NCBI GenBank assembly: GCA_025062155.1 | Contig: JANXAM010000006.1 | Coordinates: 19,106 to 83,105 of the forward strand | DNA: 64,000 nucleotides | Direction: 5' to 3' | Source: Gloeomargarita sp. SKYB120 | GTDB taxonomy: Bacteria > Cyanobacteriota > Cyanobacteriia > Gloeomargaritales > Gloeomargaritaceae | Shown: positions 26,916 to 35,381 of the stretch, in pieces | Layout: every line of letters begins with the position of its first letter | How positions within the stretch are numbered: the stretch's first letter is position 1 | The notes under the pieces: generated by a model | Told to the model about the DNA's origin: nothing | The model's database searches: none | Seen by the model: only the letters and a program-made list of their open reading frames with translations | Program-made: the position numbers and the translations under genes

Positions 26916-27533
26916 ATGACCGAGCGCCTCACTCGCGAGCAGTTGAACCAGCTCATTGCCGAAGTGCAGCGTATTGCAGACCGCCAGCTCGATACCATTG
27001 GCCTTGCCCAGGCTAGGGAAATTCTCAGGGAACTCAATCTGCCCGATGACCTATTAGAAGAAGCCCTGCTCCAAATCCGACGTCGCCAGGCGGCCAAGCA
27101 GCAGCAATTGCTAAACCGGCTGGTTGTGGGCGGCGTTGCGTTATTTTTGGCTGTGGCCATTGGGGGCTATGTTTACCTTGAACGACGAAAGGAAAGCCTG
27201 ATTGCCAACGTCCGCAGCCAAGCCGCCCAAGTGACCCTAGCGCAACGGCCCGAGCAACCTGTGCAGGTGGTGATGCGCCCCAGCGAGGTGGTCTATCGGG
27301 TCACGTTGGTGAATGCGCCCGTTGGTCAAAAACTCCCGATGGCTTGTGATTGGGTCAATCCCCAAGGCACGGTCGTTCACCAGAATCGTTATCAAACCAA
27401 ACAAATTAGCACTCCACTTTGGAATACCCGTTGCCGGTACCGGCTGAGCACGGCGGATGCCACCGGCCTCTGGACGGTCAGGATGTATGTCAAAGATCGG
27501 CTAGTCTCGACCACTTCCTTTGAAGTCCGGTGA
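26916..27533 (+). CDS. Membrane protein with C-terminal beta domain
   Basis: 205-residue protein I do not recognise by name. It has a helical, charged N-terminus (residues 1-66, MTERLTREQLNQLIAEVQRI...), one membrane span (about 68-88), then a probable extracytoplasmic beta-sandwich. That domain has an immunoglobulin-like pattern (VVYRVTLVNAPVGQKLPMAC, DWVNPQGTVV, GLWTVRMYVKDRLVSTTSFE) reminiscent of DUF2914/DUF3859-type domains. Two cysteines, in MACDW and TRCRY, could form a disulfide. Its TGA overlaps the ATG of the asparagine-synthase-like gene (TGATG), so the two are coupled and it probably belongs to that module. Confidence 0.65.
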   Translation: MTERLTREQLNQLIAEVQRIADRQLDTIGLAQAREILRELNLPDDLLEEALLQIRRRQAAKQQQLLNRLVVGGVALFLAVAIGGYVYLERRKESLIANVRSQAAQVTLAQRPEQPVQVVMRPSEVVYRVTLVNAPVGQKLPMACDWVNPQGTVVHQNRYQTKQISTPLWNTRCRYRLSTADATGLWTVRMYVKDRLVSTTSFEVR

Positions 27534-29191
27534 TGCAGGTGGCCGTTAGTCCAGCAGGCTTCCTCGGGGCTTGGGGTGCCGACCTCCAGGACCTGCTGGC
27601 AAAGCAGCCTGACCATGCCTGGCGGCTCCTGCAGGTGCAATCCATTGGTCTAGACGCAGGCCAAGGCATCGTCCAAACCGGCGGTGAGGCGTGGGCAAAC
27701 GCAACAGGCACCACTTTAACACTGGGGCGGCATCCCTTTGGACGGGTCACCTTGTACTGGTATCAGGGCGAGAAAGGTCTTTGGTTTGCGACACGCTGGC
27801 GCTGGTTGACACCCTTGGTCACCCCTGAAATAGACCCCTTAGCTGTCTATGGCTATGCCTGCTTTTCTTACGTGCCAACGCCGTGGACCCCTTACAAATC
27901 CATTCGAGCCATCGAAGCCGGCTGGCAATACACGTGGGAAGCGGGAAAGTTGACCAGCCAAAAAGCGTCTCCCGTGTTGGCTGATTGGCACGAGCAGGCT
28001 GACCCTTTAGCTGATGAAGCCATTGCCGTTCAGGAGTTGCGAGACCTGCTCGAAGAAGCCGTTGCCCGCCAGACCTGTGACCTCCACCAGAAAACGGTGG
28101 GAATTTTGTTATCGGGGGGCTTAGATTCCTCCACCATTGCGGTGCTGCTAAAGCGCGCCGGCCTTAAAGTCCGCGCTTACACGTTAGATTTCGGTTCATA
28201 CGGCATTTCTGAAATGGCCTATGCCCAAAAAGTCGCCCAGCATTTGCAGATTCCCTTGGTCAAGGTTGAATGCTCACCCCGCCGTGTCAAGCAGTCGCTC
28301 AGTGCCGCAACCAAAGCGCTCGATTTACCCTATGGCGATGGCGTTTGTATTCCCCTATGGTTGCTGTATCAAACGGCGCGACAAGAGTGCGAAGTCTTAT
28401 TCAATGGCGAAGGGGGTGACCAGTTATTTGCTGGCTGGACAAATAAACCTCTAATTGCCGCCTACGTTTATCAGAACCAGCCTGTGTCTTTTGTTGACCA
28501 GTATCTCCAAACCTTCCATCGTTTGTGGGGCTACGGCCCAGCAGTTTTCGCGCCTTCCTTTTGGCAACAAGTTAAACATTGGTATCCGGGCGATTGCTTA
28601 CAGGATGCCCTAGCCGGAAAGGGTTCATTTTTGGCTCGCTTGCGACGGGCAACGTTGATGCTCAAAGGTGCGCAAAATATCCATCCCCGTGCAACCAACC
28701 TTGCCCTGGCATTGGGGTTGCGCTTGCGCTCTCCTTTCTGCGATGAACACTTGGCGAAATGGGCCTTTACGGTCAAGGCAGAACTATTCTTGCGGGGGGC
28801 CTGTGAAAAGTACATTTTGAAACGAGCGGTTGAACCTTGGTTGCCGGCAGAAGTGGTCTGGCGAGAAAAACGGGGGATGGGTGTGCCCTTGACTCAATGG
28901 TGTTTGGGACCTTTGTGGCGCGATTTGGGGCAGTGGTTAAATCCTAAACGCCTAGAAGCAGAAGGAATTTGGCGACCGGATTTAGCAGCCAGGGTGGCCT
29001 TTGGTGGCTTGGGAAGTGAGTTGCGCAAACGACGCATCGGGGAAATTTTATGGCTGCTTTTGGCTTGGCAATGTTGGCGCTCTCAATTGGGCGAGATTCG
29101 CCAGGGAAATAGCTGGTGGCATCCCTTTGTGCTCCCTTACGAGTTCTGGCGTCGTACAGGTTTATATCGCTGCTGGAGAGACTCCATATGA
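27533..29191 (+). CDS. Asparagine-synthase-like amidotransferase 1, Cys2 absent
   Basis: 552-residue protein of the asparagine synthase superfamily. These enzymes adenylate a carboxylate with ATP and let an amine attack it, making an amide. The PP-loop SGGLDSS lies at residues 194-200, with LFNGEGGDQLFAGW and LRLRSPFCDEHLAKWAF further on, so the synthetase half appears intact. The N-terminal glutaminase half is degenerate: the mature nucleophile Cys2 of AsnB is missing, the protein beginning MQVAVSPAG. This is also seen in beta-lactam synthetases and lasso-peptide cyclases, where the amine is not ammonia from glutamine. It overlaps both neighbours (TGATG upstream, ATGA downstream), forming a tight unit with the decarboxylase-fold gene. 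Substrate unknown. Confidence 0.82.
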   Translation: MQVAVSPAGFLGAWGADLQDLLAKQPDHAWRLLQVQSIGLDAGQGIVQTGGEAWANATGTTLTLGRHPFGRVTLYWYQGEKGLWFATRWRWLTPLVTPEIDPLAVYGYACFSYVPTPWTPYKSIRAIEAGWQYTWEAGKLTSQKASPVLADWHEQADPLADEAIAVQELRDLLEEAVARQTCDLHQKTVGILLSGGLDSSTIAVLLKRAGLKVRAYTLDFGSYGISEMAYAQKVAQHLQIPLVKVECSPRRVKQSLSAATKALDLPYGDGVCIPLWLLYQTARQECEVLFNGEGGDQLFAGWTNKPLIAAYVYQNQPVSFVDQYLQTFHRLWGYGPAVFAPSFWQQVKHWYPGDCLQDALAGKGSFLARLRRATLMLKGAQNIHPRATNLALALGLRLRSPFCDEHLAKWAFTVKAELFLRGACEKYILKRAVEPWLPAEVVWREKRGMGVPLTQWCLGPLWRDLGQWLNPKRLEAEGIWRPDLAARVAFGGLGSELRKRRIGEILWLLLAWQCWRSQLGEIRQGNSWWHPFVLPYEFWRRTGLYRCWRDSI

Positions 29192-30372
29192 TGAACACCG
29201 AGTTACTCCTAAAACTGCTCGATATCTACGGGTCACCCTTATACGTCTATGACGCTGAACATTTTTGGCAAATGCTCCAGCGCATTCCCCAGCAGGTGGG
29301 CTATAAGCCAACGACCTACTGCTTTGCTGCCGTGACCAATGGTAGTTTAGCACTTTTGCAACTGGTGCGACGGGCGGGCTGGAGTATTCATGCCAATACA
29401 CCAGGTGATATTTATCTAGGACTAAAGGCCGGTTTTTTGCCTGAACAAATTGTCTATAGCGGCAGCAATCTTAGCCCCGCCGATATGCAACAGGTGTTGG
29501 CCTGGGGTGTAACGACTTTCAACTTAGACAGCGTTGCCCAGGTGCAACAGCTCTGTGAATTGGCTAAAGACGTCCCCTGTCTGCAATTAGGGCTACGTTT
29601 AAATCATCCCCCACTGACGGGTGACAGCCGCATTGGTGTGCAACCCCATGAGTTTCCCGAAGCCGTTGCGATTGCGCGTCGGTACAACCGTTCTATCCAA
29701 GGATTGCACTTTTATCGAGGTACAGGGACAAATGCTACCCAAGCATTCATTGCCGTCATTGATCAGCTACTAGAGATAGGAAGAAGCTTACCTGACTGGA
29801 AATACCTGGACTTTGGTGGAGGTTTTGGGTACCCCTACCGGCACGGCAAGGTGGTATTTGACTGGCAAGCGTTTGGACAGGCGCTATCACAAGCACTCAA
29901 CGGGACAGGAATTCATCTTATTCTTGAGCCAGGACGCAATGTGATAGCTGGCTGCGGCGTCTTACTTACCACGGTTGTATCCGTCAAATACCAGGGAGAA
30001 AAGCAAATTGTTGGGGTAGATACGACCATTGCTAACCTGACTGCTCCGAGTGTCTATGGCGACTATCGCCAGATCATTACCCTGAACAAAAACGGTGTGA
30101 CTCTCCCAACGGATGTGTGTGGAAATACGACCTACTCACGGGATTACTTAGGAAGAAACATGGCATTGCCTCCCCTGGAAATTGGAGACCGGTTAGCCAT
30201 TTTGGATGTAGGGGCCTATGGATATGCAATGGCGTCTCATTTTCTTCATCGTCCAAAACCCGCTGAAGTTTTAGTCAAAGGTGAACACCATTTCTTGATT
30301 CGAGAGCGGGAAGACTACAGCGTTCTTTTATCCAACCAGTGCAATATGGAGCAGGCTTATGCGTTGTATTAA
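29188..30372 (+). CDS. Fold-type III decarboxylase-like protein, PLP lysine missing
   Basis: 394-residue protein with the full layout of diaminopimelate/ornithine decarboxylases. The N-terminus GSPLYVYDAEHFWQML is the usual strand, DFGGGFGYPYRHG and LEPGRNVIAG are the PLP-phosphate motifs, and GDRLAILDVGAYGYAMASHF is the C-terminal signature. In the motif that normally reads YAVKANSN the sequence is FAAVTNGS, so the Schiff-base lysine aligns with Val. The HIGSQ segment is changed to FYRGTGT, and the active-site Cys near GPxC is Thr in CGNTTYSRD. It therefore probably binds something without normal PLP decarboxylation, or uses another residue. GGAGAG lies 7 nt before the ATG at 29188. It is coupled to the asparagine-synthase-like gene upstream and overlaps the next by 14 bp. 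Confidence 0.8.
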   Translation: MMNTELLLKLLDIYGSPLYVYDAEHFWQMLQRIPQQVGYKPTTYCFAAVTNGSLALLQLVRRAGWSIHANTPGDIYLGLKAGFLPEQIVYSGSNLSPADMQQVLAWGVTTFNLDSVAQVQQLCELAKDVPCLQLGLRLNHPPLTGDSRIGVQPHEFPEAVAIARRYNRSIQGLHFYRGTGTNATQAFIAVIDQLLEIGRSLPDWKYLDFGGGFGYPYRHGKVVFDWQAFGQALSQALNGTGIHLILEPGRNVIAGCGVLLTTVVSVKYQGEKQIVGVDTTIANLTAPSVYGDYRQIITLNKNGVTLPTDVCGNTTYSRDYLGRNMALPPLEIGDRLAILDVGAYGYAMASHFLHRPKPAEVLVKGEHHFLIREREDYSVLLSNQCNMEQAYALY

Positions 30373-31681
30373 CTGCGGAACAAACAATAACCTGCGCGAC
30401 CGCCAGGCTAATCAGGGCCGGTGCAAGCAGTGCGGAACGCCCTTTGCCTTTGAGCCAACTGATATGCCGTTGAATTTCCGGCTAACTGACCTGGCGTTTC
30501 AGCGAGTGATAGGGAAACTCTCAGCTAATGGTGCTCTGTGTTTCACAAAAAAGCAACTGTACTATGAGCTGTGCCGGTTAAAGGAAAGGCGTGATAAGGT
30601 ACCCGAATTTCTCTTTGTCATTGTTTGGATTATTTCATTTTTTATTCTCCTTGGACCACTTCTGATTATCTTATCTGTAATTGCTTTTCTAGGCCATTTC
30701 AACTTCGATTTTCTAGTATATGCAATCTATCCAGTATATGCAGCTTCTCACTTCATAGGCCTGTGGTTTGCCAGTCAGGACCTGAAGCATTCCCGTCGCG
30801 ACCGACTGGCTTATGCCTATTGTCTCATAGCCCTTGGGTTTATTTTGCTTATTTCCGGCGGTGCGAATATGCAACAGTGGTTTTTGATGGTTGTTCTAAT
30901 GATTTTTGGTGTTGGTGCTATAAGTTTAGGTTCATGGCAAGCCAGACGGATTCCTAATACACCCGAAGCACCGCCGTCCCTAACCCAGGAACTATTCAAC
31001 TCTCTTATTGACCGCTGGACAAGAGCGCATGGGCCGCTGGATAAGTTACTGCCAAGGGCTACGAAAAATGATTTTGCCACTGCCTTGCCAGCAGCCGATG
31101 TGACCAACTACAGCTTTGACCGGTTGATTGTTTGCCAGAGTGACGACATTGCCAAAATGCTTCTGGCGAATAACTTTCACTTTGAATACAACAGTGGCGT
31201 TGTCAGTATCAAAGGCTATCCGTCCAGCATCTTTGATACAGTGATGACGATGGCCAAACGCAATCCTGATCTCAAGGTCTTTGTCTTGCATGACTGTAGC
31301 CCGGAGGGAATACGCACAGTGCATCGGGTTAAACAGAACCCCCGCTGGTTTGGGCAGCAAAATGTGACGGTGATTGATGCTGGGATTTCTCCCCGCCAGG
31401 TTCTGTCAGCGCGACGACCAATTTTCTGTTTATCGAGTGATGAGATGCAGCGGGATTTTTTGACCTTGGCTAAAGAGATTCGAGACACGTTAACCCCGGC
31501 TGAGCAGCGATGGCTTTACGCCGGCAATTACATTCCCCTTGAGTTTTTCAGACCTGAGCAGATTATCAACCTGCTAAGCCGCAGTATCCAACTCACTCTG
31601 CAGGTGAGCAGGGTTGAGGAGGACGAGCCCTTAATCGCTTTGGGTGATAGTGGGATTTATGTCGTTGATACGTTTGGTTGA
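30359..31681 (+). CDS. Zinc-ribbon, membrane and TOPRIM-like protein
   Basis: 440-residue protein of unknown function. Residues 1-30 form a zinc ribbon (CINCG...CKQCG). About residues 83-190 hold four or five hydrophobic spans. The remainder is soluble, with a stretch DRLIVCQSDDIAKMLL, VVSIKGYPSSIFDTVM and KVFVLHDCSPEGIRTVH that resembles the TOPRIM-type fold of topoisomerase VI A/Spo11, where the last motif is usually DxDPxG. Here it is HDCSPEG, so one acidic residue is lost. It overlaps the decarboxylase-like gene by 14 bp and the convergent second synthase gene by 25 bp. The domain link is a pattern judgement. Confidence 0.6.
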   Translation: MRCINCGTNNNLRDRQANQGRCKQCGTPFAFEPTDMPLNFRLTDLAFQRVIGKLSANGALCFTKKQLYYELCRLKERRDKVPEFLFVIVWIISFFILLGPLLIILSVIAFLGHFNFDFLVYAIYPVYAASHFIGLWFASQDLKHSRRDRLAYAYCLIALGFILLISGGANMQQWFLMVVLMIFGVGAISLGSWQARRIPNTPEAPPSLTQELFNSLIDRWTRAHGPLDKLLPRATKNDFATALPAADVTNYSFDRLIVCQSDDIAKMLLANNFHFEYNSGVVSIKGYPSSIFDTVMTMAKRNPDLKVFVLHDCSPEGIRTVHRVKQNPRWFGQQNVTVIDAGISPRQVLSARRPIFCLSSDEMQRDFLTLAKEIRDTLTPAEQRWLYAGNYIPLEFFRPEQIINLLSRSIQLTLQVSRVEEDEPLIALGDSGIYVVDTFG

Positions 31682-33297
31682 AATGAGCGATGTTGTTGAA
31701 GCCAGAGTTCTAGGCTTGCTAGTAACCATAGCTTCACACCGTAGCGTCGCCAGGGGTCGCCTTGATAGTCCAACCATGACTGGATGAGATGGGGCTGCAG
31801 GTAGGCGGAAATAGCTGCATGTTTTCCCAACAATAAATCCCTAGCCTGCCGGTTCCAATACTTCTGAAACCCTAGTTGTACCGGCACCATCATCCCGCTT
31901 TTTGGACGGTGAATGATCTCCGGTGGCAATAGGGATTGCATGGCGCGTTTGAGCACCGCTTTTTCTTCGGCGCCCGCAACCTTACATCCCACCGGAATCC
32001 GCAGGCTAAAATCCACCACGCGCCGGTCAAATAAGGGCGACCTTCCTTCTAACCCCACCGCTCCCAACAAGTTATTCACTTTGGTTAGGATGTGGTCAGC
32101 ACCCTTGAATTTGATGTTGATCAAAAACAAACGCTGTAGCAACTCCATATCTCTGTGCAAGTCATCGGCGAAAAAGAACGGAGCATTTTTAACTTCAGCC
32201 CAAACATCTGGTTTGAGTAATTGGGACAAGTCGTCAAAACACTTTTGGAAGGAACGGGCGTAGTGACTCACGAGAGAACCGCCGTAAACCTGACTGAGTA
32301 ACATGGGCTGGTTTTTCGGACCGCCAAAACAGGGGTCGCCTCCTTCACCGTTCAAAATCAAAGAAACGGAGGACTTGGCAAATCTGGCCAGTCGTAGATT
32401 GGGCACGGTTAACGGGTCGCCAATCGGGTCATCTAACTCGGCCATTGTTTCCGGCAAGTAGTCCCACATCTCCCGGAAAGAAATTTCCAACGGGCGATGC
32501 TCTAGCCCGTACTGCTGCGCCACCAGGCGAGAAAAGAACAGTTCATTGGGTACTTCCGAACCGAAGTGAATCGAATAACAAATCACCTTGCCGCTATGAA
32601 GTTGAGCGCTTAAGGCGGTGACAGCACTGGAATCAATTCCCCCCGAAAGAAAAATCCCCACCTTGTCGTGGCCCATTAATTTTTCTTGCACAACCTGCTG
32701 CAAAAGCTCCAGCAACTCCTCTCCGTAACGCTCCACATCCCGGGCATCTGCTGTCGGGGGAACCCGCGATTCGGGTTGCCAAAAGATGCTCGTTTCCTTT
32801 TGGGGGAGACGCAAAACGGTTCCCGGTCGCAGCTCCTGCACTTCTTGCCATAGCGTCTGGCTACCCGGCACAAACGCACAGCATAGATAATCCCGCAACG
32901 CCACGAGGTTGATTTCCCCGCTGTGATAGGGCCGCAGGGTTTTTAGGCGCGGCGCAATCCAGGTTACGCGCCCCTGGTGGGTGTAGTACAATGTCCGACC
33001 GCCCACCCCATCCCGACACAAGTACAGCACTTGGTCTTGCCGGTCCCATACGACTAGGGCGAAAAACGCAGTGATGGAGTTGAGAAGGCTAATTCCGTGC
33101 TGTTCCCAGCCGTTGGCAATGGTTGCTAGGGAGCACTCACCAGTGGTTTCTCCGACGACGACGTAGCGTTGCGATGGACTCCAGCACAGGGCGGTTGACG
33201 GCCCAAAAAACAGGAACTTGCCTTGGTCATGCCAGGTCGGGGTTGGACTCGTTGGCAGCGCGACCACGCCAAACCCAATCCACCAGGAACGTCCCAT
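31657..33297 (-). CDS. Asparagine-synthase-like amidotransferase 2, Cys2 absent
   Basis: 546-residue second member of the asparagine synthase superfamily. It has PP-loop SGGIDSS at residues 218-224, LILNGEGGDPCFGGPK and LEGRSPLFDRRVVDFSLRIP. The N-terminal part keeps fragments of the glutaminase fold (SITAFFALVVWDRQDQVLYL, CRDGVGGRTLYY) but starts MGRSWWIGFG, without Cys2. It is therefore expected to form an amide with an amine other than glutamine-derived ammonia, or with free ammonia. The ATG at 33297 follows the regulator stop by a few bp and has GGTGGG upstream; the frame is open further but inside the regulator gene. It converges on the first synthase module, overlapping it by 25 bp. Confidence 0.82.
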   Translation of the reverse strand: MGRSWWIGFGVVALPTSPTPTWHDQGKFLFFGPSTALCWSPSQRYVVVGETTGECSLATIANGWEQHGISLLNSITAFFALVVWDRQDQVLYLCRDGVGGRTLYYTHQGRVTWIAPRLKTLRPYHSGEINLVALRDYLCCAFVPGSQTLWQEVQELRPGTVLRLPQKETSIFWQPESRVPPTADARDVERYGEELLELLQQVVQEKLMGHDKVGIFLSGGIDSSAVTALSAQLHSGKVICYSIHFGSEVPNELFFSRLVAQQYGLEHRPLEISFREMWDYLPETMAELDDPIGDPLTVPNLRLARFAKSSVSLILNGEGGDPCFGGPKNQPMLLSQVYGGSLVSHYARSFQKCFDDLSQLLKPDVWAEVKNAPFFFADDLHRDMELLQRLFLINIKFKGADHILTKVNNLLGAVGLEGRSPLFDRRVVDFSLRIPVGCKVAGAEEKAVLKRAMQSLLPPEIIHRPKSGMMVPVQLGFQKYWNRQARDLLLGKHAAISAYLQPHLIQSWLDYQGDPWRRYGVKLWLLASLELWLQQHRSFQPNVSTT

Positions 33298-33302
33298 CCC
33301 AC

Positions 33303-34991
33303 CTACCAGCGGGGCGGCTGTTGCAGGAGTTTTTCCACTTGAGCAACCTCTAGCGGCGGCGAGAACAAATACCCTTGCCCAAAAGCACAATTCATGAGCC
33401 GCAACTGACGCAACTGCTCCTGGGTTTCCACGCCCTCGACCACCACTGCTTTCCCCATGGCATGGGCCAGCCCCACCATGCCCTGCACAAAAGTCCAGGC
33501 GTCCGCATCAGCCGCTTGGATAAAGGATTTATCAATCTTGACCATGTCAATCGGCAGGGTGCGTAGCCGGTTCAGGTTGGAATAGCCCGTGCCAAAGTCG
33601 TCCATCAAAATCTGCAACCCCAAGTCCCGCAGTTGCGAGAGCATGGTGGTGACGGTCTCGATGTCCTCCATAATCAGGCTTTCGGTGAGTTCTAACTTCA
33701 GGTGATTTCCCGGCAAACCCGTTTCCTGCAACACCTGGGTAATCTGGGTCACCAAATCCGCCTGCAGAAATTGCTTACTGGAGACGTTCACACTGACGGT
33801 CAAGGGACGCAAGTCGGGAAACTGCTGGTGCCACCGACATAACTGAGCACAGGCTGTCCGCAACACCCACAGCCCAATCGAGGCAATCAAACCGGTTTCC
33901 TCTGCCAGGGCAATCAATTGGTCGGAGGGAACGGCACCCGCTTGGGGGTGGTGCCAGCGCACCAACGCCTCAAACCCGACAATCTGCCCGCTAGTCAGTG
34001 CGACGATGGGTTGATAGCGCAGGGACAATTCCCCCCGTTCGATAGCACGGCTCAGGTCCGTCTCCAACCGCAGGCGCTGGCCTGAGTTTTCCATCCCCGG
34101 GCGAAAAATCTCCAGACGTCCTCGCCCCAGTTGTTTGGCTTTCTGGGTGGCCGCGCGAGCAAACCGCAACCAGTCCTCCGGCTGTTGCACCGGCAGATAG
34201 CTCCAGGCAACCCCCATGCTCACCGTAATAAACACTTCCTGGTTTTCCAACTCGAAGGGGGTGTGCAGGTCCTTTTGAATCGCCTCTAACCGCGCCAGCG
34301 CTTCCTCGGGCGATGTAATGCTTTCCAGAATCAGGGCAAATTCATCTCCCTCCAACCGCGCCGCAGTATCGCCAGGAGCCAGTCGTTGCCGTAATTGCCG
34401 GGCCACCGCCGCCAGTAACTTATCCCCCATGCGGTAGCCCAGGCTGTCGTTGACCTGTTGCAGGCGGTCAATATCCAGATGCACCACGGCAAACAGCAGC
34501 GAGGTTTCCACTGGCAGCCGCTCCTGCATCGTCTGCAACAGGGACATCAGCATATTGCGGTTGGGTAAGCCCGTTAGAGAGTCGTGGTACACCCCTGGTA
34601 CGACCGCCGTTCTGTCGGTGAGGGATGGGGGCGTCGTTGGCGCTTGATCCAGTGCGCTGAGGTAAATTTTGTAGGGGCCAATCTGGAGACGGTCGCCGTG
34701 TTGAACCCGCCGGTTGGTGCCCAAGCAATGCTGCCCATTTAAAAAGGTGCCGTTGGTGCTTTTGTCCACGAGTTCTAAGCCATCTTCCCGCGCCAGGATC
34801 AGGGCATGACAGCGGGAGACCTGCTTGTGGGAAAGGACCACCAGCGTTCCTGGCTCTTGGAGAGCCGCCCGCATGGCCTGTTCATCTCGCCCAAAAATCA
34901 CCGGCACCCTGACCCGCCGCTTTTGCAGCGTTCCCGTGGTCAAATCTTCCCAGCTCAGTTCCAACTCCACCGCTGTCTGGCATCGGGTCAT
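33303..34991 (-). CDS. FHA-GGDEF-EAL cyclic-di-GMP regulator
   Basis: 562-residue three-domain protein: an FHA phosphothreonine-binding domain (about residues 25-110, VIFGRDEQAM...SRCHALIL...STNGTFLNG), a GGDEF domain and an EAL domain. The GGDEF motif reads EGDEF, a changed signature that may lower or abolish cyclase activity. The EAL phosphodiesterase residues look complete: EALVRW, NVSSKQF, ELTES, DDFGTGYSNL, KIDKSFI and EGVET. It is thus probably a c-di-GMP phosphodiesterase with a regulatory GGDEF and a kinase-linked FHA input. No membrane span is seen. The next gene on the strand, an asparagine-synthase-like enzyme, starts 5 bp after its stop. Confidence 0.92.
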   Translation of the reverse strand: MTRCQTAVELELSWEDLTTGTLQKRRVRVPVIFGRDEQAMRAALQEPGTLVVLSHKQVSRCHALILAREDGLELVDKSTNGTFLNGQHCLGTNRRVQHGDRLQIGPYKIYLSALDQAPTTPPSLTDRTAVVPGVYHDSLTGLPNRNMLMSLLQTMQERLPVETSLLFAVVHLDIDRLQQVNDSLGYRMGDKLLAAVARQLRQRLAPGDTAARLEGDEFALILESITSPEEALARLEAIQKDLHTPFELENQEVFITVSMGVAWSYLPVQQPEDWLRFARAATQKAKQLGRGRLEIFRPGMENSGQRLRLETDLSRAIERGELSLRYQPIVALTSGQIVGFEALVRWHHPQAGAVPSDQLIALAEETGLIASIGLWVLRTACAQLCRWHQQFPDLRPLTVSVNVSSKQFLQADLVTQITQVLQETGLPGNHLKLELTESLIMEDIETVTTMLSQLRDLGLQILMDDFGTGYSNLNRLRTLPIDMVKIDKSFIQAADADAWTFVQGMVGLAHAMGKAVVVEGVETQEQLRQLRLMNCAFGQGYLFSPPLEVAQVEKLLQQPPRW

Positions 34992-35093
34992 GACTCTATA
35001 GTTAGTTTAGCGACCGGCTGTTCCCCCATCGCTCAGGGCCGCCGATTTTTATACTAGAACCAGAATGTTTACTGCATGAGTGGGGAGTTACCT

Positions 35094-35381
35094 ATGGCTT
35101 CGCAAACGCTTCTGGAAAAAGGGAGTCAAGCCACCACCAAGCACTATCCCAACTACAAGGTGATTGTCCTCAATGACAATGTGAACACCTTCGAGCACGT
35201 GGCCCGTTGCCTGATGCAGTACATCCCGGCCATGACGCCCGACCGTGCCTGGGAACTCACCAACCAAGTGCATTACGAAGGTCAGGCAGTGGTGTGGGTC
35301 GGTCCTCAGGAACCGGCGGAACTCTACCATGAACAACTCAAACGTGCCGGTCTGACCATGGCCCCTCTTGAACCCGCATGA
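35094..35381 (+). CDS. clpS: ATP-dependent Clp protease adaptor ClpS
   Basis: 95-residue ClpS adaptor that delivers N-degron substrates to a Clp ATPase. The core [25 protein letters not shown] and the later [31 protein letters not shown] fit the fold. Cyanobacteria have two ClpS paralogues of differing specificity, and I cannot tell which this is with confidence. The ATG at 35094 has GGGGAG upstream; an ATG 18 nt earlier is possible. Its TGA overlaps the uvrB ATG (ATGA), so the genes are coupled. Confidence 0.9.
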   Translation: MASQTLLEKGSQATTKHYPNYKVIVLNDNVNTFEHVARCLMQYIPAMTPDRAWELTNQVHYEGQAVVWVGPQEPAELYHEQLKRAGLTMAPLEPA

